Assembly (NCBI GenBank): GCA_031976395.1
Contig: DALYLJ010000004.1
Span: forward strand, 1-47,813
Source of the DNA: UBA11164 sp002420085
GTDB lineage: Bacteria; Pseudomonadota; Gammaproteobacteria; Xanthomonadales; Xanthomonadaceae
Length of the DNA: 47,813 bases
Direction of reading: 5' to 3'
Shown one piece after another: positions 31,283-40,247 of the stretch. The stretch's first letter is position 1; each line of letters starts with the position of its first letter. A program made the position numbers and the translations under genes. The notes beneath the pieces are model-generated. The model had not been told where the DNA came from. It searched no databases and worked only from the letters and a program-made list of their open reading frames with translations.

Positions 31283-33172
31283 TCAGACGTCGAGCGTTGC
31301 CAGGTCGCCCTTGCTTTCCAGCCACTGGCGGCGATCGGCGGCGCGTTTCTTGGCCAGCAGCATGTCCATCAGGGCGGCGGTGGCGCGGTCGTCGTCGATG
31401 GTGAGTTGGACCAGCCGACGGGTGTCCGGGTGGATGGTCGATTCACGCAACTGCGAGGGGTTCATTTCACCCAGCCCCTTGAATCGGGTCACCTGGACCT
31501 GACCCTTGATCTTCTCACGCTCGATCCGGTCCAGCAGCAGACGCTTTTCTTCTTCGTCGAGGCAATAGAACACCTGTTTGCCGACATCGACCCGGAACAG
31601 CGGCGGCATCGCCACGAACACGTGTCCGGCCTGTACCAGGGCCGGGAAATGCTTGAGGAACAGGGCCGACAGCAGGGTGGCGATGTGCAGGCCATCGGAG
31701 TCGGCGTCGGCCAGTACCACGATCTTGCCGTAGCGCAGGCCGCTGATGTCGTTGTGGCCTGGATCGCAGCCGATCGCCACGGCCAGGTCATGGACTTCGT
31801 TGGAGGCCAGCACGGCCGAGCTTTCGACTTCCCAGGTATTGAGAATCTTGCCGCGCAGCGGCAGGATCGCCTGGAACTCCTTGTCGCGTGCCTGCTTGGC
31901 GCTGCCTCCGGCGGAATCGCCTTCGACCAGGAACAATTCGGTGCGCGACAGATCCTGGCTGATGCAGTCGGCGAGTTTGCCGGGCAGGGCCGGGCCTTGG
32001 GTGATCTTCTTGCGTACCACTTGCCGCTCGGTCTTCAGCCGGGCTGCGGCGCGTTCGATCGCCAGGTGCGCGATTCGCTCGCCCAGTTCGACGTGCTGGT
32101 TCAGCCAGAGCGAGAAGGCATCGTGGATGGCGCCTTCGACGAAGCCGGCTGCCTGGCGCGACGACAGTCGCTCCTTGGTCTGCCCGGAAAACTGCGGATC
32201 GGTCATCTTGATCGACAGCACGTAGGACAGCCGATCCCAGACGTCCTCGGGTGCCAGTTTGATGCCGCGCGGCAGCAGGTTGCGGAAATCGCAGAATTCC
32301 CGCAGGGCGTCGGTCAGGCCCGAGCGCAGGCCGTTGACGTGTGTGCCGCCCTGGGCGGTCGGGATCAGGTTGACATAGCTCTCGCAGACCGGGTCGCCGG
32401 ACACGGTCCAGGCCAAGGCCCAATCGACCGTCTCGGTTTCCTTGGCAAGCGCGCCGACGAACAGTTCGGGCGGCAGCAGTTCGCGATCGCGAAGTTCACC
32501 GGCCAGATAGTCGCGCAGGCCATCGGCATAATGCCAGGTGTTGCGTTCGCCGGTCGCTTCTTCGTACAGGGTGACGGTCAGTCCGGGGCAGAGCACCGCC
32601 TTGGCACGCAGCAGATGGCGCAGTGGCCGCGGTGCGAACTTGCCGGTGTCGAAGTATCTGGGGTCGGGCCAGAAGCGCAGGCGGGTTCCGGTGTTGCGCT
32701 TGCCGACCGTGCCGATGGTTTCCAGCCGACTGGTCGCGGCGCCATCGGCGAAGCTCATGCGGAACTCGCCGCCATCGCGCTTGATGACCACTTCCAGGCG
32801 ACTCGACAGGGCATTGACCACGCTCACGCCGACTCCGTGCAGGCCGCCGGAGAACGTGTAGTTGCGGTTGTTGAACTTGCCACCGGCATGCAGGCGAGTG
32901 AGGATCAGTTCGACGCCTGGGATGCCCTCGTCCGGATGGATATCGACTGGCATGCCGCGACCATCGTCGGCGACCTCGCAACTGCCATCGGCATGCAGGA
33001 TGACCTCGATGGTGCGGGCGTGGCCGGCCAGGGCTTCATCGACGGCGTTGTCGATCACTTCCTGGGCCAGGTGGTTGGGCCGGCTGGTATCGGTGTACAT
33101 GCCGGGTCGGCGTTTGACCGGATCGAGGCCGGAGAGAACTTCGATGTCGGCGGCGTTGTAGCGACTGCTCAT
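31283..33172 (-). CDS. parE: DNA topoisomerase IV subunit B
   Basis: A 629-residue GyrB/ParE-type ATPase subunit. The GHKL ATP site has EVIDNAVDEALAGHA and DDGRGMPVDIHP, then GGLHGVGVSVVNALS; the TOPRIM domain has LFLVEGDSAGGSAKQARD and VLADADSDGLHI. The lack of the long GyrB insert and the overall length mark ParE. With ParC it decatenates replicated chromosomes. It is downstream of parC-egtB-egtD on the same strand, 56 bp after egtD. It converges with the small gene at 31241. Confidence 0.97.
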   Translation of the reverse strand: MSSRYNAADIEVLSGLDPVKRRPGMYTDTSRPNHLAQEVIDNAVDEALAGHARTIEVILHADGSCEVADDGRGMPVDIHPDEGIPGVELILTRLHAGGKFNNRNYTFSGGLHGVGVSVVNALSSRLEVVIKRDGGEFRMSFADGAATSRLETIGTVGKRNTGTRLRFWPDPRYFDTGKFAPRPLRHLLRAKAVLCPGLTVTLYEEATGERNTWHYADGLRDYLAGELRDRELLPPELFVGALAKETETVDWALAWTVSGDPVCESYVNLIPTAQGGTHVNGLRSGLTDALREFCDFRNLLPRGIKLAPEDVWDRLSYVLSIKMTDPQFSGQTKERLSSRQAAGFVEGAIHDAFSLWLNQHVELGERIAHLAIERAAARLKTERQVVRKKITQGPALPGKLADCISQDLSRTELFLVEGDSAGGSAKQARDKEFQAILPLRGKILNTWEVESSAVLASNEVHDLAVAIGCDPGHNDISGLRYGKIVVLADADSDGLHIATLLSALFLKHFPALVQAGHVFVAMPPLFRVDVGKQVFYCLDEEEKRLLLDRIEREKIKGQVQVTRFKGLGEMNPSQLRESTIHPDTRRLVQLTIDDDRATAALMDMLLAKKRAADRRQWLESKGDLATLDV

Positions 33173-33228
33173 GACGGGGTCTGCTCGGGGGCGAGTCGGT
33201 CGGGTCGCGAAGGATGGCCGAAGCCGAC

Positions 33229-34209
33229 TCAGGGTTCAAGCACCGCTGGGGCAGTCAGGTAATGGACCGAAAACCACTGCTTGGGATCGGTCCAGACCCG
33301 TGCCGAGCGAAAACCGGCGCGTTCGGCGAGGGCGACGAAGCCCTCGATGCTGTACTTGTACGAATATTCGCTGCACAGGCCGTCGCCTGCGGCGAATGCG
33401 AACGCTTCGCCTTCGAGTGTGAATCGGTGGCCGGTGCGGGCGACCAGATGCATTTCGACCCGACTCGCTTCGGCGTTGTAGAAGGCACGGTGGACGAAGG
33501 CGTCCGGATCGAGGTCGGTGTCGAGTTCTCGGGCGATCCGGACCAGCATGTTGCGATTGAAGGCAGCAGTCATCCCGGCGCCGTCGTTGTAGGCGGCATC
33601 GAGGATCGCCGGATCCTTGACCAGATCGACCCCGATCAGCATGCCGCCGCCGGCCAGCCGTGGTGCCCAGCCGGCCAGGAAGCGTTCGGCTGCCTCCGGT
33701 TCCATGTTGCCGATCGTCGAGCCGGGAAAGAACCCGACCAGCGGGCCGTTGCCGGCCGCTTCGCGCAGTGGCAGTTCGGCCCTCGCCCCGTAGTCGGAAA
33801 CGATGCCGGTGACCGGAAGTTCCGGGAAGCGCTGACGCAGGGATTTCAAGGCATCGCGCAGGGCGGCCCGACTGATGTCGATCGCGATGTAGCCATCCGG
33901 GTCGCGCAGGGCGGCGAGCAGGCGTTCGGCCTTGTGGTGCGCGCCGCTGCCCAACTCGACCAGGGTCAGGCCGGCGCCGAGGGTGTCGGCGATCTCGGCG
34001 CCGTGATCGTGCAGGATGCGCAGTTCGGTGCGGGTCGGGTAGTACTCGGGCTGCTGGCAGATGCGCTCGAACAGGGCCGAGCCGGCAGCGTCGTAGAACA
34101 GCCACGGCGGCAGCCGGCGCGGGCGCCGACGCAGGCCGGCAAGCACGGTATCGCGCAGGTCGGCGAGGTCGGGCGAGAGGTCGATCAGGGCGTGTCCGTG
34201 CAGGCTCAT
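33229..34209 (-). CDS. egtD: L-histidine N-alpha-methyltransferase (ergothioneine)
   Basis: A 326-residue SAM methyltransferase that trimethylates histidine to hercynine. Features include PPWLFYDAAGSALFERICQQPEYYPTRTE, the SAM motif LVELGSGAHHKAERLL, GFFPGSTIGNMEP, MLIGVDLVKDP, YNDGAGMTAAFNRNML and the C-terminal SEYSYKYS. ATG 34209 overlaps the egtB stop as ATGA, so the two are coupled. The protein is complete and of family length. Confidence 0.96.
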   Translation of the reverse strand: MSLHGHALIDLSPDLADLRDTVLAGLRRRPRRLPPWLFYDAAGSALFERICQQPEYYPTRTELRILHDHGAEIADTLGAGLTLVELGSGAHHKAERLLAALRDPDGYIAIDISRAALRDALKSLRQRFPELPVTGIVSDYGARAELPLREAAGNGPLVGFFPGSTIGNMEPEAAERFLAGWAPRLAGGGMLIGVDLVKDPAILDAAYNDGAGMTAAFNRNMLVRIARELDTDLDPDAFVHRAFYNAEASRVEMHLVARTGHRFTLEGEAFAFAAGDGLCSEYSYKYSIEGFVALAERAGFRSARVWTDPKQWFSVHYLTAPAVLEP

Positions 34210-35567
34210 GGCAGATCCCGTGCCAGTCGCAGCCCGCTGAATTGCCAGCGGGTCGCGGGTGGAAAGAAATTGCGGTAGGTCGGCCGGACATGGCCCGGTG
34301 GACTGGCGCAACTGCCGCCGCGCAGGACCATCTGTCCGGACATGAACTTGCCATTGTATTCGCCAGCCGCGCCGGGCAGGGGAGTAAAGCCGGGATAGGG
34401 GGCGTAGGCGCTGGCGGTCCACTCCCAGACTTCGCCGATCCGACCGGGGCGCTGGCAGTCGCTGGGCTCACGCGGTGGCATGCGCTGCGGTTCCGCCTGC
34501 CAAGCCAGGGTGCGTGCGGCGTGCTCCCACTCGGCCTCGGTCGGCAGCCGGGCGCCGACGAACCGAGCATAGGCGTCGGCTTCGTAGAAACTGAGATGGC
34601 TGACCGGGGCGTCCGGGTCGAGCGGGTGCGGCCCGTCGATGCCGAACCGCCACCAGCCGCCATCCTGGTGCTGCCAGTACAGCGGTGCCTGCCAGTGCTG
34701 CTGACAGACCTGTGCCCAGCCGTCCGAAAGCCACCAGTCCGGGCTGCGGTAGCCGCCGGCATCGATGAAGGCCAGAAACTCGGCGGTGCTGACCGGACGA
34801 TCGGCGATCGCGAACGGGTGCAGCCAGACCGTGTGCTGCGGACGCTCGTTGTCGAATGCGAAACCCGACTCGCCGGCACCCACGGTCACCGGTCCGGCAT
34901 CCGGGAATTCCAGCCAGTGGGTCGGGTGCCGTTCGACGGCGCGGTCGTTCGCGCGCGCGCCGCCGGCATTGCCGGGTTGCCGGCGCCAGCCCGGCAGGTG
35001 TCCGGATCGGATCAACGGGTTGATCGACAGCAGGTGCTTGAGATCGGTGACCAGCAGTTCCTGATGCTGCTGTTCGTGCTGGAGCCCGAGTTCCAGCACG
35101 GCCAGGGCCGCGTGCCCGCGTGAGTCGCGGTCCCGGTGGGGGTGTTCGCGACCGGTCTCGGTCAATTCGATGTCAGCCAGCCAGTCCAGCACCCGAGCGT
35201 CGATTTCCTGGCGATAGGCCAGTACGTCGGCCAAGCTGGGCCGGGTCAGCAGGCCGCGCTGGGGACGTGGATGTCGGCTGCCGAACGCTTCGTAGTAGGA
35301 GTTGTAGAGGAACGACCAGCCGGGACGGATGGCGGCCTGGCCGAGCAGCGGTTCGAGCAGCATCGTCTCGAAGAACCAGGTGGTGTGCGCCAGATGCCAC
35401 TTGCCTGGACTGGCATCGGGCATCGACTGCGGGCACAGGTCTTCCGGGTCGAGCCCGTCGATCAGGGCGAGACTGGCTGCGCGGACCAGCCGATAGTGCT
35501 CGGCAGAACGGGCGACCAGATTCTCGCCGGGGCCGGCCATCGTGGTAGCGATTCGATCCTGGGTCAT
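34206..35567 (-). CDS. egtB: Hercynine sulfoxide synthase (ergothioneine), EgtB
   Basis: A 453-residue non-haem iron enzyme that joins hercynine to a thiol donor using O2. The N-terminal DinB-like half has KWHLAHTTWFFE and the HEQQHQE motif, which together supply the three iron His ligands. The C-terminal formylglycine-generating-enzyme-like half has RLPTEAEWEHAAR, VWEWTASAYAPYPGF and the closing RNFFPPATRWQFSGLRLA. ATG 35567 is chosen; a GTG at 35609 would extend it 14 residues and leave 3 bp after parC. No egtA or egtC is present, as in other proteobacterial egtBD pairs, so donor choice (cysteine or gamma-glutamylcysteine) is not settled. Confidence 0.95.
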   Translation of the reverse strand: MTQDRIATTMAGPGENLVARSAEHYRLVRAASLALIDGLDPEDLCPQSMPDASPGKWHLAHTTWFFETMLLEPLLGQAAIRPGWSFLYNSYYEAFGSRHPRPQRGLLTRPSLADVLAYRQEIDARVLDWLADIELTETGREHPHRDRDSRGHAALAVLELGLQHEQQHQELLVTDLKHLLSINPLIRSGHLPGWRRQPGNAGGARANDRAVERHPTHWLEFPDAGPVTVGAGESGFAFDNERPQHTVWLHPFAIADRPVSTAEFLAFIDAGGYRSPDWWLSDGWAQVCQQHWQAPLYWQHQDGGWWRFGIDGPHPLDPDAPVSHLSFYEADAYARFVGARLPTEAEWEHAARTLAWQAEPQRMPPREPSDCQRPGRIGEVWEWTASAYAPYPGFTPLPGAAGEYNGKFMSGQMVLRGGSCASPPGHVRPTYRNFFPPATRWQFSGLRLARDLP

Positions 35568-35612
35568 GGCGTGAACTGTAGCAGCCGAGCGGCGGGCGAT
35601 CCCCGCCACGGC

Positions 35613-37859
35613 TCAGCCGGCCTCGATGTCATCCACCCGTTGCAGGCCGCGTGGCAGCAGGCTGCCGCGCGTGGCGCGGGCACCGCGATAGTTGCGCAGG
35701 TCACGCCAGTGCAGGGTCATCTTGCGACCGCCACAGAACAGGGTGACCTCGCCGCCTTCGCGCACGGCGGCCACGGCAATCACGGTCTCGTCGCCGGATT
35801 TCAGCCGAGCGGGAGGAATCTGGATGATCTTGTTGCCCTTGCCGCGATCGAGTTCCGGCAGTTCGGCAACCGGGAATGCCAGCAGATGGCCGGCGGTGGT
35901 CACGGCGACCACCCAGTCGCGGGCGGGATCCTCGATCAGGGTCGGTCGCAGCGCGTCACCCTCGCCCGGGTTGAGCAGGGCCTTGCCGGCCTTGTTGCGG
36001 CCGATGAAGTTCTCGAACCGAGTGACGAAGCCGTAACCGTGGTTGCCGGCCAGCAGGAAGCGCTGGTCGGGTTCACCGATCGCGGCGCCGACGAACCGAC
36101 TGCCGGCAGGTGGCGAGAATCGCCCGGTCAATGGCTCGCCATTGCCACGGGCCGAGGGCAGGCTATGGGCCGGAGTCGAGTAGGCTCGTCCGGTGCTGTC
36201 GAGGAAGGCCGCCTGTTGGGTGCTGCGGCCGCGCACGGCGGCCAGCAGGCGATCGCCCTCGCGATAGGACAGGGCGGCCGCATCGACTTCGTGTCCCTTG
36301 GCGGCACGCGCCCAGCCCTTCTGCGACAGGACGACGGTGATCGGTTCGCTGGCGACCAGATCGGTCTCCGAGAGGGCTCGGGCGGCATCGCGCTCGACCA
36401 GGGGCGAGCGTCGGTCATCGCCGTACTTGGCGGCGTCGGCCAGCAGTTCGTCGCGGATCAGTTTCTTCAGGCGGGCGTCCGAGCCGAGTGTCGCGATCAG
36501 GGTCTTGCGTTCGGCGGCCAGGGCGTCCTGTTCGCCGCGAATCTTCATTTCTTCGAGGCGCGCGAGTTGCCGCAGTCGGGTTTCCAGCACGTAGTCGGCC
36601 TGCACCTCGCTCAACTCGAAGCGCGCCATCAGGACCGGCTTGGGTTCGTCCTCGCTGCGGATGATGCGGATGACTTCGTCGATGTTGAGGAAGGCGATCA
36701 GCAGGCCATCGAGCAGATGCATCCGCCGTTCCACCCGGTCCAGCCGGTGGCGCAGGCGACGGGTGACGGTATTGGTACGGAACACCAGCCACTCCGACAG
36801 CAGGGCCTTGAGGTTCTTCACCTGCGGTCGGCCGTCGAGGCCGATGATGTTGAAATTGATCCGATAGCTCTTTTCGAGGTCGGTGGTGGCCAGCAGATGA
36901 CTCATCAGGCCGTCGTAGTCGATCCGGTTCGAGCGCGGGATCAGCACCAGCCGGACCGGGGTCTCGTGGTCGGATTCGTCGCGCAGGTCTTCCAGCCAGG
37001 GCAGCTTCTTGGCCTGTCGCTGCTGGTCGATCTGTTCCAGCACCTTGCTCGGGCTGACCTGGTAGGGCAGGGCGGTGATGACGATGGTGTGGCCCTCACG
37101 CACCCAGGTGGCGCGGGCACGGACACTGCCGACGCCGGTTCGGTACATCGCCAGCAGGTCGCTGCGCGGGGTGATGATCTCGGCGGCGGTCGGGAAGTCC
37201 GGGCCGCGCAGGTGCTGGCACAGATCGGCGATCTCGGCGTCGGGCTGGTCGAGCAGATGGACGCAGGCGGCGACGACTTCCCGGAGATTGTGCGGCGGCA
37301 CATCGGTGGCCATGCCGACCGCGATGCCGGTGGTGCCGTTGAGCAGCAGATGGGGAATCCGGGCCGGCATCCAGGTGGGTTCCTCCAGGGTGCCATCGAA
37401 GTTGGCGGTCCAATCGACCGTGCCCTGGCCAAGCTCGGACAGCAGCAGTTCGGCGAACGGGGTCAGCTTCGATTCGGTGTAGCGCATCGCGGCGAACGAT
37501 TTCGGATCGTCCGGCGAACCGAAGTTGCCCTGGCCATCGATCAGTGGGTAGCGATAGGAAAACGGCTGTGCCATCAGCACCAGGGCCTCGTAACAGGCCG
37601 AATCGCCGTGCGGGTGGAACTTGCCGATCACATCGCCGACCGTGCGGGCCGATTTCTTGGGTTTGGCGGCAGCCCCCAGGCCCAGTTCGCTCATCGCATA
37701 GATGATCCGCCGCTGGACTGGTTTCAGACCGTCACCGATGAACGGCAGGGCACGATCGAGCACCACGTACATCGAATAATCGAGATAGGCGCGTTCGGCA
37801 TACTCGCGCAGCGGAATCTGCTCGAAGCCGTGGAAACTGGGGCGGGCAAGGTCGGTCAT
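35613..37859 (-). CDS. parC: DNA topoisomerase IV subunit A
   Basis: 748 residues. The breakage-reunion domain carries the catalytic Arg126-Tyr127 (AAMRYTESKL), YRYPLIDGQGNFGSP, and the quinolone-determining segment HPHGDSACYE with wild-type Ser87 and Glu91. The C-terminal beta-pinwheel is short and degenerate, as in ParC rather than GyrA. ATG 37859 gives the normal ParC start; the in-frame extension to 38186 is not credible. It heads parC-egtB-egtD-parE and is divergent from the MFS gene. Confidence 0.97.
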   Translation of the reverse strand: MTDLARPSFHGFEQIPLREYAERAYLDYSMYVVLDRALPFIGDGLKPVQRRIIYAMSELGLGAAAKPKKSARTVGDVIGKFHPHGDSACYEALVLMAQPFSYRYPLIDGQGNFGSPDDPKSFAAMRYTESKLTPFAELLLSELGQGTVDWTANFDGTLEEPTWMPARIPHLLLNGTTGIAVGMATDVPPHNLREVVAACVHLLDQPDAEIADLCQHLRGPDFPTAAEIITPRSDLLAMYRTGVGSVRARATWVREGHTIVITALPYQVSPSKVLEQIDQQRQAKKLPWLEDLRDESDHETPVRLVLIPRSNRIDYDGLMSHLLATTDLEKSYRINFNIIGLDGRPQVKNLKALLSEWLVFRTNTVTRRLRHRLDRVERRMHLLDGLLIAFLNIDEVIRIIRSEDEPKPVLMARFELSEVQADYVLETRLRQLARLEEMKIRGEQDALAAERKTLIATLGSDARLKKLIRDELLADAAKYGDDRRSPLVERDAARALSETDLVASEPITVVLSQKGWARAAKGHEVDAAALSYREGDRLLAAVRGRSTQQAAFLDSTGRAYSTPAHSLPSARGNGEPLTGRFSPPAGSRFVGAAIGEPDQRFLLAGNHGYGFVTRFENFIGRNKAGKALLNPGEGDALRPTLIEDPARDWVVAVTTAGHLLAFPVAELPELDRGKGNKIIQIPPARLKSGDETVIAVAAVREGGEVTLFCGGRKMTLHWRDLRNYRGARATRGSLLPRGLQRVDDIEAG

Positions 37860-37910
37860 GGCCGGTAGGATCGTGTGCTGCCAACAGGGCCGGGCATTGT
37901 AGCGCCGTGC

Positions 37911-37919
37911 TGCTATGCT
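37911..37919 (+). promoter_or_regulatory. Candidate extended -10 upstream of the MFS gene
   Basis: TGCTATGCT, with CGGGCA as a weak -35 at 37891-37896. It lies 175 bp before ATG 38095 in the 235-bp gap shared with parC. The same nonamer precedes kbl. Confidence 0.38.
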
Positions 37920-38094
37920 GCCGGCATCCATCGGTGCCCGACATGTCTGTGATCGTCCTTTCGAGCTTCGCGTTGCGCCCTCACCAGGGTCGCACATGGG
38001 CCGATGGTCGCGTCGTGATCGCGCCGGCTGGCCCGATCCAGCGCAGCACCGGCGCTGGTACTGGCCACGCTGTGGTTGCCTGGAGCATCGTGCG

Positions 38095-39297
38095 ATGACC
38101 CGAGCGCCGCATATTCCATCCAGGGGCCGCCTGACTGCCCTGCTCGGCGCGCTGGCGATGTTCGGCGCGTTCTCGATCGACACCATGTTCCCGGCGTTTC
38201 CGGTGATGGCGGTCGAGTTGGGCGTCGATCGTGCGGCGATGAATCAGGTCATCAGTGTCTACATGGCCGCCTACGCGGCGATGAGCCTGTTCCATGGGCC
38301 GATCTCGGATGCCATCGGTCGCCGTCCGGTGCTGCTGACCGGTCTGGCGCTGTTTGCGCTGGCCTCGATCGGCTGTGCCCTGGCACCGGACTACACCTGG
38401 CTGCTGGTGTTTCGTGCCTTGCAGGGGGTATCGGCCGGGGTCGGCATCATCGTCGGTCGGGCGGTCATCCGCGATCTGCTGCAAGGCGAACATGCGCAAC
38501 GGTTGATGAGCCAGGTCAGCATGATCTTCGGCCTTGCGCCCGCCCTGGCACCGATCATCGGCGGCTGGCTGGTGACCTACGCGCACTGGCGATCGATCTT
38601 CTGGCTGCTGCTCGGATTCGGTCTGCTGATGCTGGCGGCGGTGGCGTTGGCACTGCCCGAGACCCATCCGCGTGAGGCCCGGGTCGGCTTCAGTGCCGCC
38701 GGGTTGTGGCGTACCAAGCGGGCCATGCTCGGCAATCCCGGTTTCATGCGGCTGGCGGCGATCACCACCCTCAACTTCGCCAGCCTGTTTCTATATATCA
38801 GCTCGACACCGGCCTTCGTGATCGACCATCTCGGGCTCGATGCACGCAGCTTCGGCTGGTACTTCATCCCGACCATCAGCGGCATGATGCTCGGTGCCTT
38901 CACCTCGGGGCGTCTGGCCGGGCGCTTGCCGGGGTCGCGGATCGCCACCCTCGGTTTCATGGTCTGCGCCCTGTCGATGGCGCTCAATCTGACCTACAAC
39001 CTGTGGCTGGAGCCGCCTCGGGTGCCGTGGGCGGTGGTTCCGATGATGGTCAATGCATTCGGTGTCGCCCTGGTGTTCCCGGTGCTGACCCTGGCGATGC
39101 TCGACATGTACCCGCGTCAGCGCGGCGCGGCATCGAGCATGCAGGCGTTCATCAGCCTCGGTTTCAATGCCCTGGTGGCTGGCGTGCTGGCGGCCCAGGT
39201 CGATCACTCGCCCCTGGCGCTGGCGATGGCGTCGGCGGTGTTGTCGCTGTCGGCGCTGGCGTTGTGGCGGTTCGGTGGTCCACGGATCGGCGATTGA
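38095..39297 (+). CDS. MFS multidrug exporter, Bcr/CflA family
   Basis: A 400-residue, twelve-helix major facilitator. GALAMFGAFSIDTMFPAFPVMAVELG in helix 1, the loop motif GPISDAIGRRPVLLTGL, and motif C-like RALQGVSAGVGIIVGRAVIRDLL are typical of the drug:H+ antiporter-1 Bcr/CflA branch. A proton-driven export role for drugs or dipeptides is the family norm; the substrate is unknown. ATG 38095 has GGAG nine bases upstream; a longer frame to 37915 has no support. Confidence 0.93.
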   Translation: MTRAPHIPSRGRLTALLGALAMFGAFSIDTMFPAFPVMAVELGVDRAAMNQVISVYMAAYAAMSLFHGPISDAIGRRPVLLTGLALFALASIGCALAPDYTWLLVFRALQGVSAGVGIIVGRAVIRDLLQGEHAQRLMSQVSMIFGLAPALAPIIGGWLVTYAHWRSIFWLLLGFGLLMLAAVALALPETHPREARVGFSAAGLWRTKRAMLGNPGFMRLAAITTLNFASLFLYISSTPAFVIDHLGLDARSFGWYFIPTISGMMLGAFTSGRLAGRLPGSRIATLGFMVCALSMALNLTYNLWLEPPRVPWAVVPMMVNAFGVALVFPVLTLAMLDMYPRQRGAASSMQAFISLGFNALVAGVLAAQVDHSPLALAMASAVLSLSALALWRFGGPRIGD

Positions 39298-39313
39298 GGG
39301 CATGGCAGGGCAC

Positions 39314-39338
39314 GCCCTGACCGGTGTCCGTTCAGGGC
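39314..39338. terminator. Candidate hairpin between convergent genes
   Basis: GCCCTGA (39314-39320) pairs perfectly with TCAGGGC (39332-39338) across an 11-base loop at the meeting point of the MFS gene and the lipoprotein gene, touching the latter's stop. No U-tract follows. Confidence 0.38.
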
Positions 39339-39769
39339 ATCGCCGGGTCCGGGGCGAGCGCATCGAGCAGGGCCTCGGCACGCAGGGTCTTGCGTTCGCA
39401 GTCGGTCACGTCGAGCGGCAGCCTCAATCGCCGGAAGAAGCCGAATTCGCTACCGTCGAGATGGGCTGCGACGGCGGCATTGAGTGGCTCGCAGGCGCGC
39501 TGCATCGCTGCTTCGGCGCGACTGAGGCGGCGGAAGGCGCGCGGCTGCTCCAGTTCGAGGTCGGGCAGGCGCAGCATGAATTCGGTCTGGACCCGATTGC
39601 CGTGGCGAAAGACCTGCTCGCTGTAGTCGCGGAACTCGGCACGGCCCATGTAGTCGATGTCGGGGCCACGCGGCTGATTGATCACCAGGGTGCCGCAGCC
39701 GATCGCGAACAGGGTCGGCACGAGTGCGACCAGCACGGGCAGGGTGGGGCGATGTCGGGGGTGGTTCAT
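39332..39769 (-). CDS. Small putative lipoprotein
   Basis: 145 residues from ATG 39769. The N terminus is a signal peptide (RPTLPVLVALVPTLFAIG) followed by Cys in an AIGC context, close to a lipobox. The mature part is mainly charged helix with RVQTEFMLRLPDLELEQPRAFRRLSRAEAAMQRACEPLN and a second Cys in DVTDCERKT. No family recognised. Probably anchored in an envelope membrane. A longer reading to 39799 adds ten residues without a better signal. Confidence 0.7.
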   Translation of the reverse strand: MNHPRHRPTLPVLVALVPTLFAIGCGTLVINQPRGPDIDYMGRAEFRDYSEQVFRHGNRVQTEFMLRLPDLELEQPRAFRRLSRAEAAMQRACEPLNAAVAAHLDGSEFGFFRRLRLPLDVTDCERKTLRAEALLDALAPDPAMP

Positions 39770-40247
39770 CGACGGTACGGCTGACTGGGCGGCGCTCACT
39801 GGACGGTACTCGGGTCCGGAAATTATCGACGGTTTCCAGTGAAACTGTCGCCGGGGTGATCAAACTATCGATAACCGGCGAAAATCGGTGAAAATAGCGT
39901 GAACCAAACGCCAGCGACCCGGTCTGATCGACCAGCGCGCGGCCCGGTCGGACCGCCAAGCGACTGTCATCGATCATCCGGATCATCTGGCGAGTGGTTT
40001 TGGCGGCGGCCGATTGTGGCCTGTCGGGCGCCCTGGGATGGCAGTTCGGTTGACCGGTCGCGTGTTCGACCGATTGCGACCGGGTGCCGTCCAAATGGGT
40101 CGCCGGACGCTGACCGAACGTGCCCGGAGCCGGTGTCGGACCCGAGGCGCGAGCAATGCCCGGATGGGTCGTGTTCGACAGACTGCCAGACCATCAAGGC
40201 CCGGTCGTTTCGATCGGCGAAGAAAAATATCAAGGAGAACGGACCCG
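39770..40247. other. 478-bp divergent intergenic region with palindromes, upstream of hopanoid genes
   Basis: No gene is supported. The half nearest the lipoprotein gene is AT-enriched (39815-39900) and holds GTTTC-CAGT-GAAAC (39832-39845), a perfect TATCGATA (39866-39873) and a partial copy TTATCGA (39823-39829), about 43 bp apart centre to centre. These could be operator sites. AAGGAG (40232-40237) is the ribosome site of the squalene synthase. Confidence 0.5.

Noticed and set aside
35136..37868. 910-codon plus-strand frame antisense to egtB and parC
   Set aside because: Mirror of well-conserved parC/egtB; composition (Gln/His/Gly/Val rich) and lack of any domain mark it as an antisense shadow.
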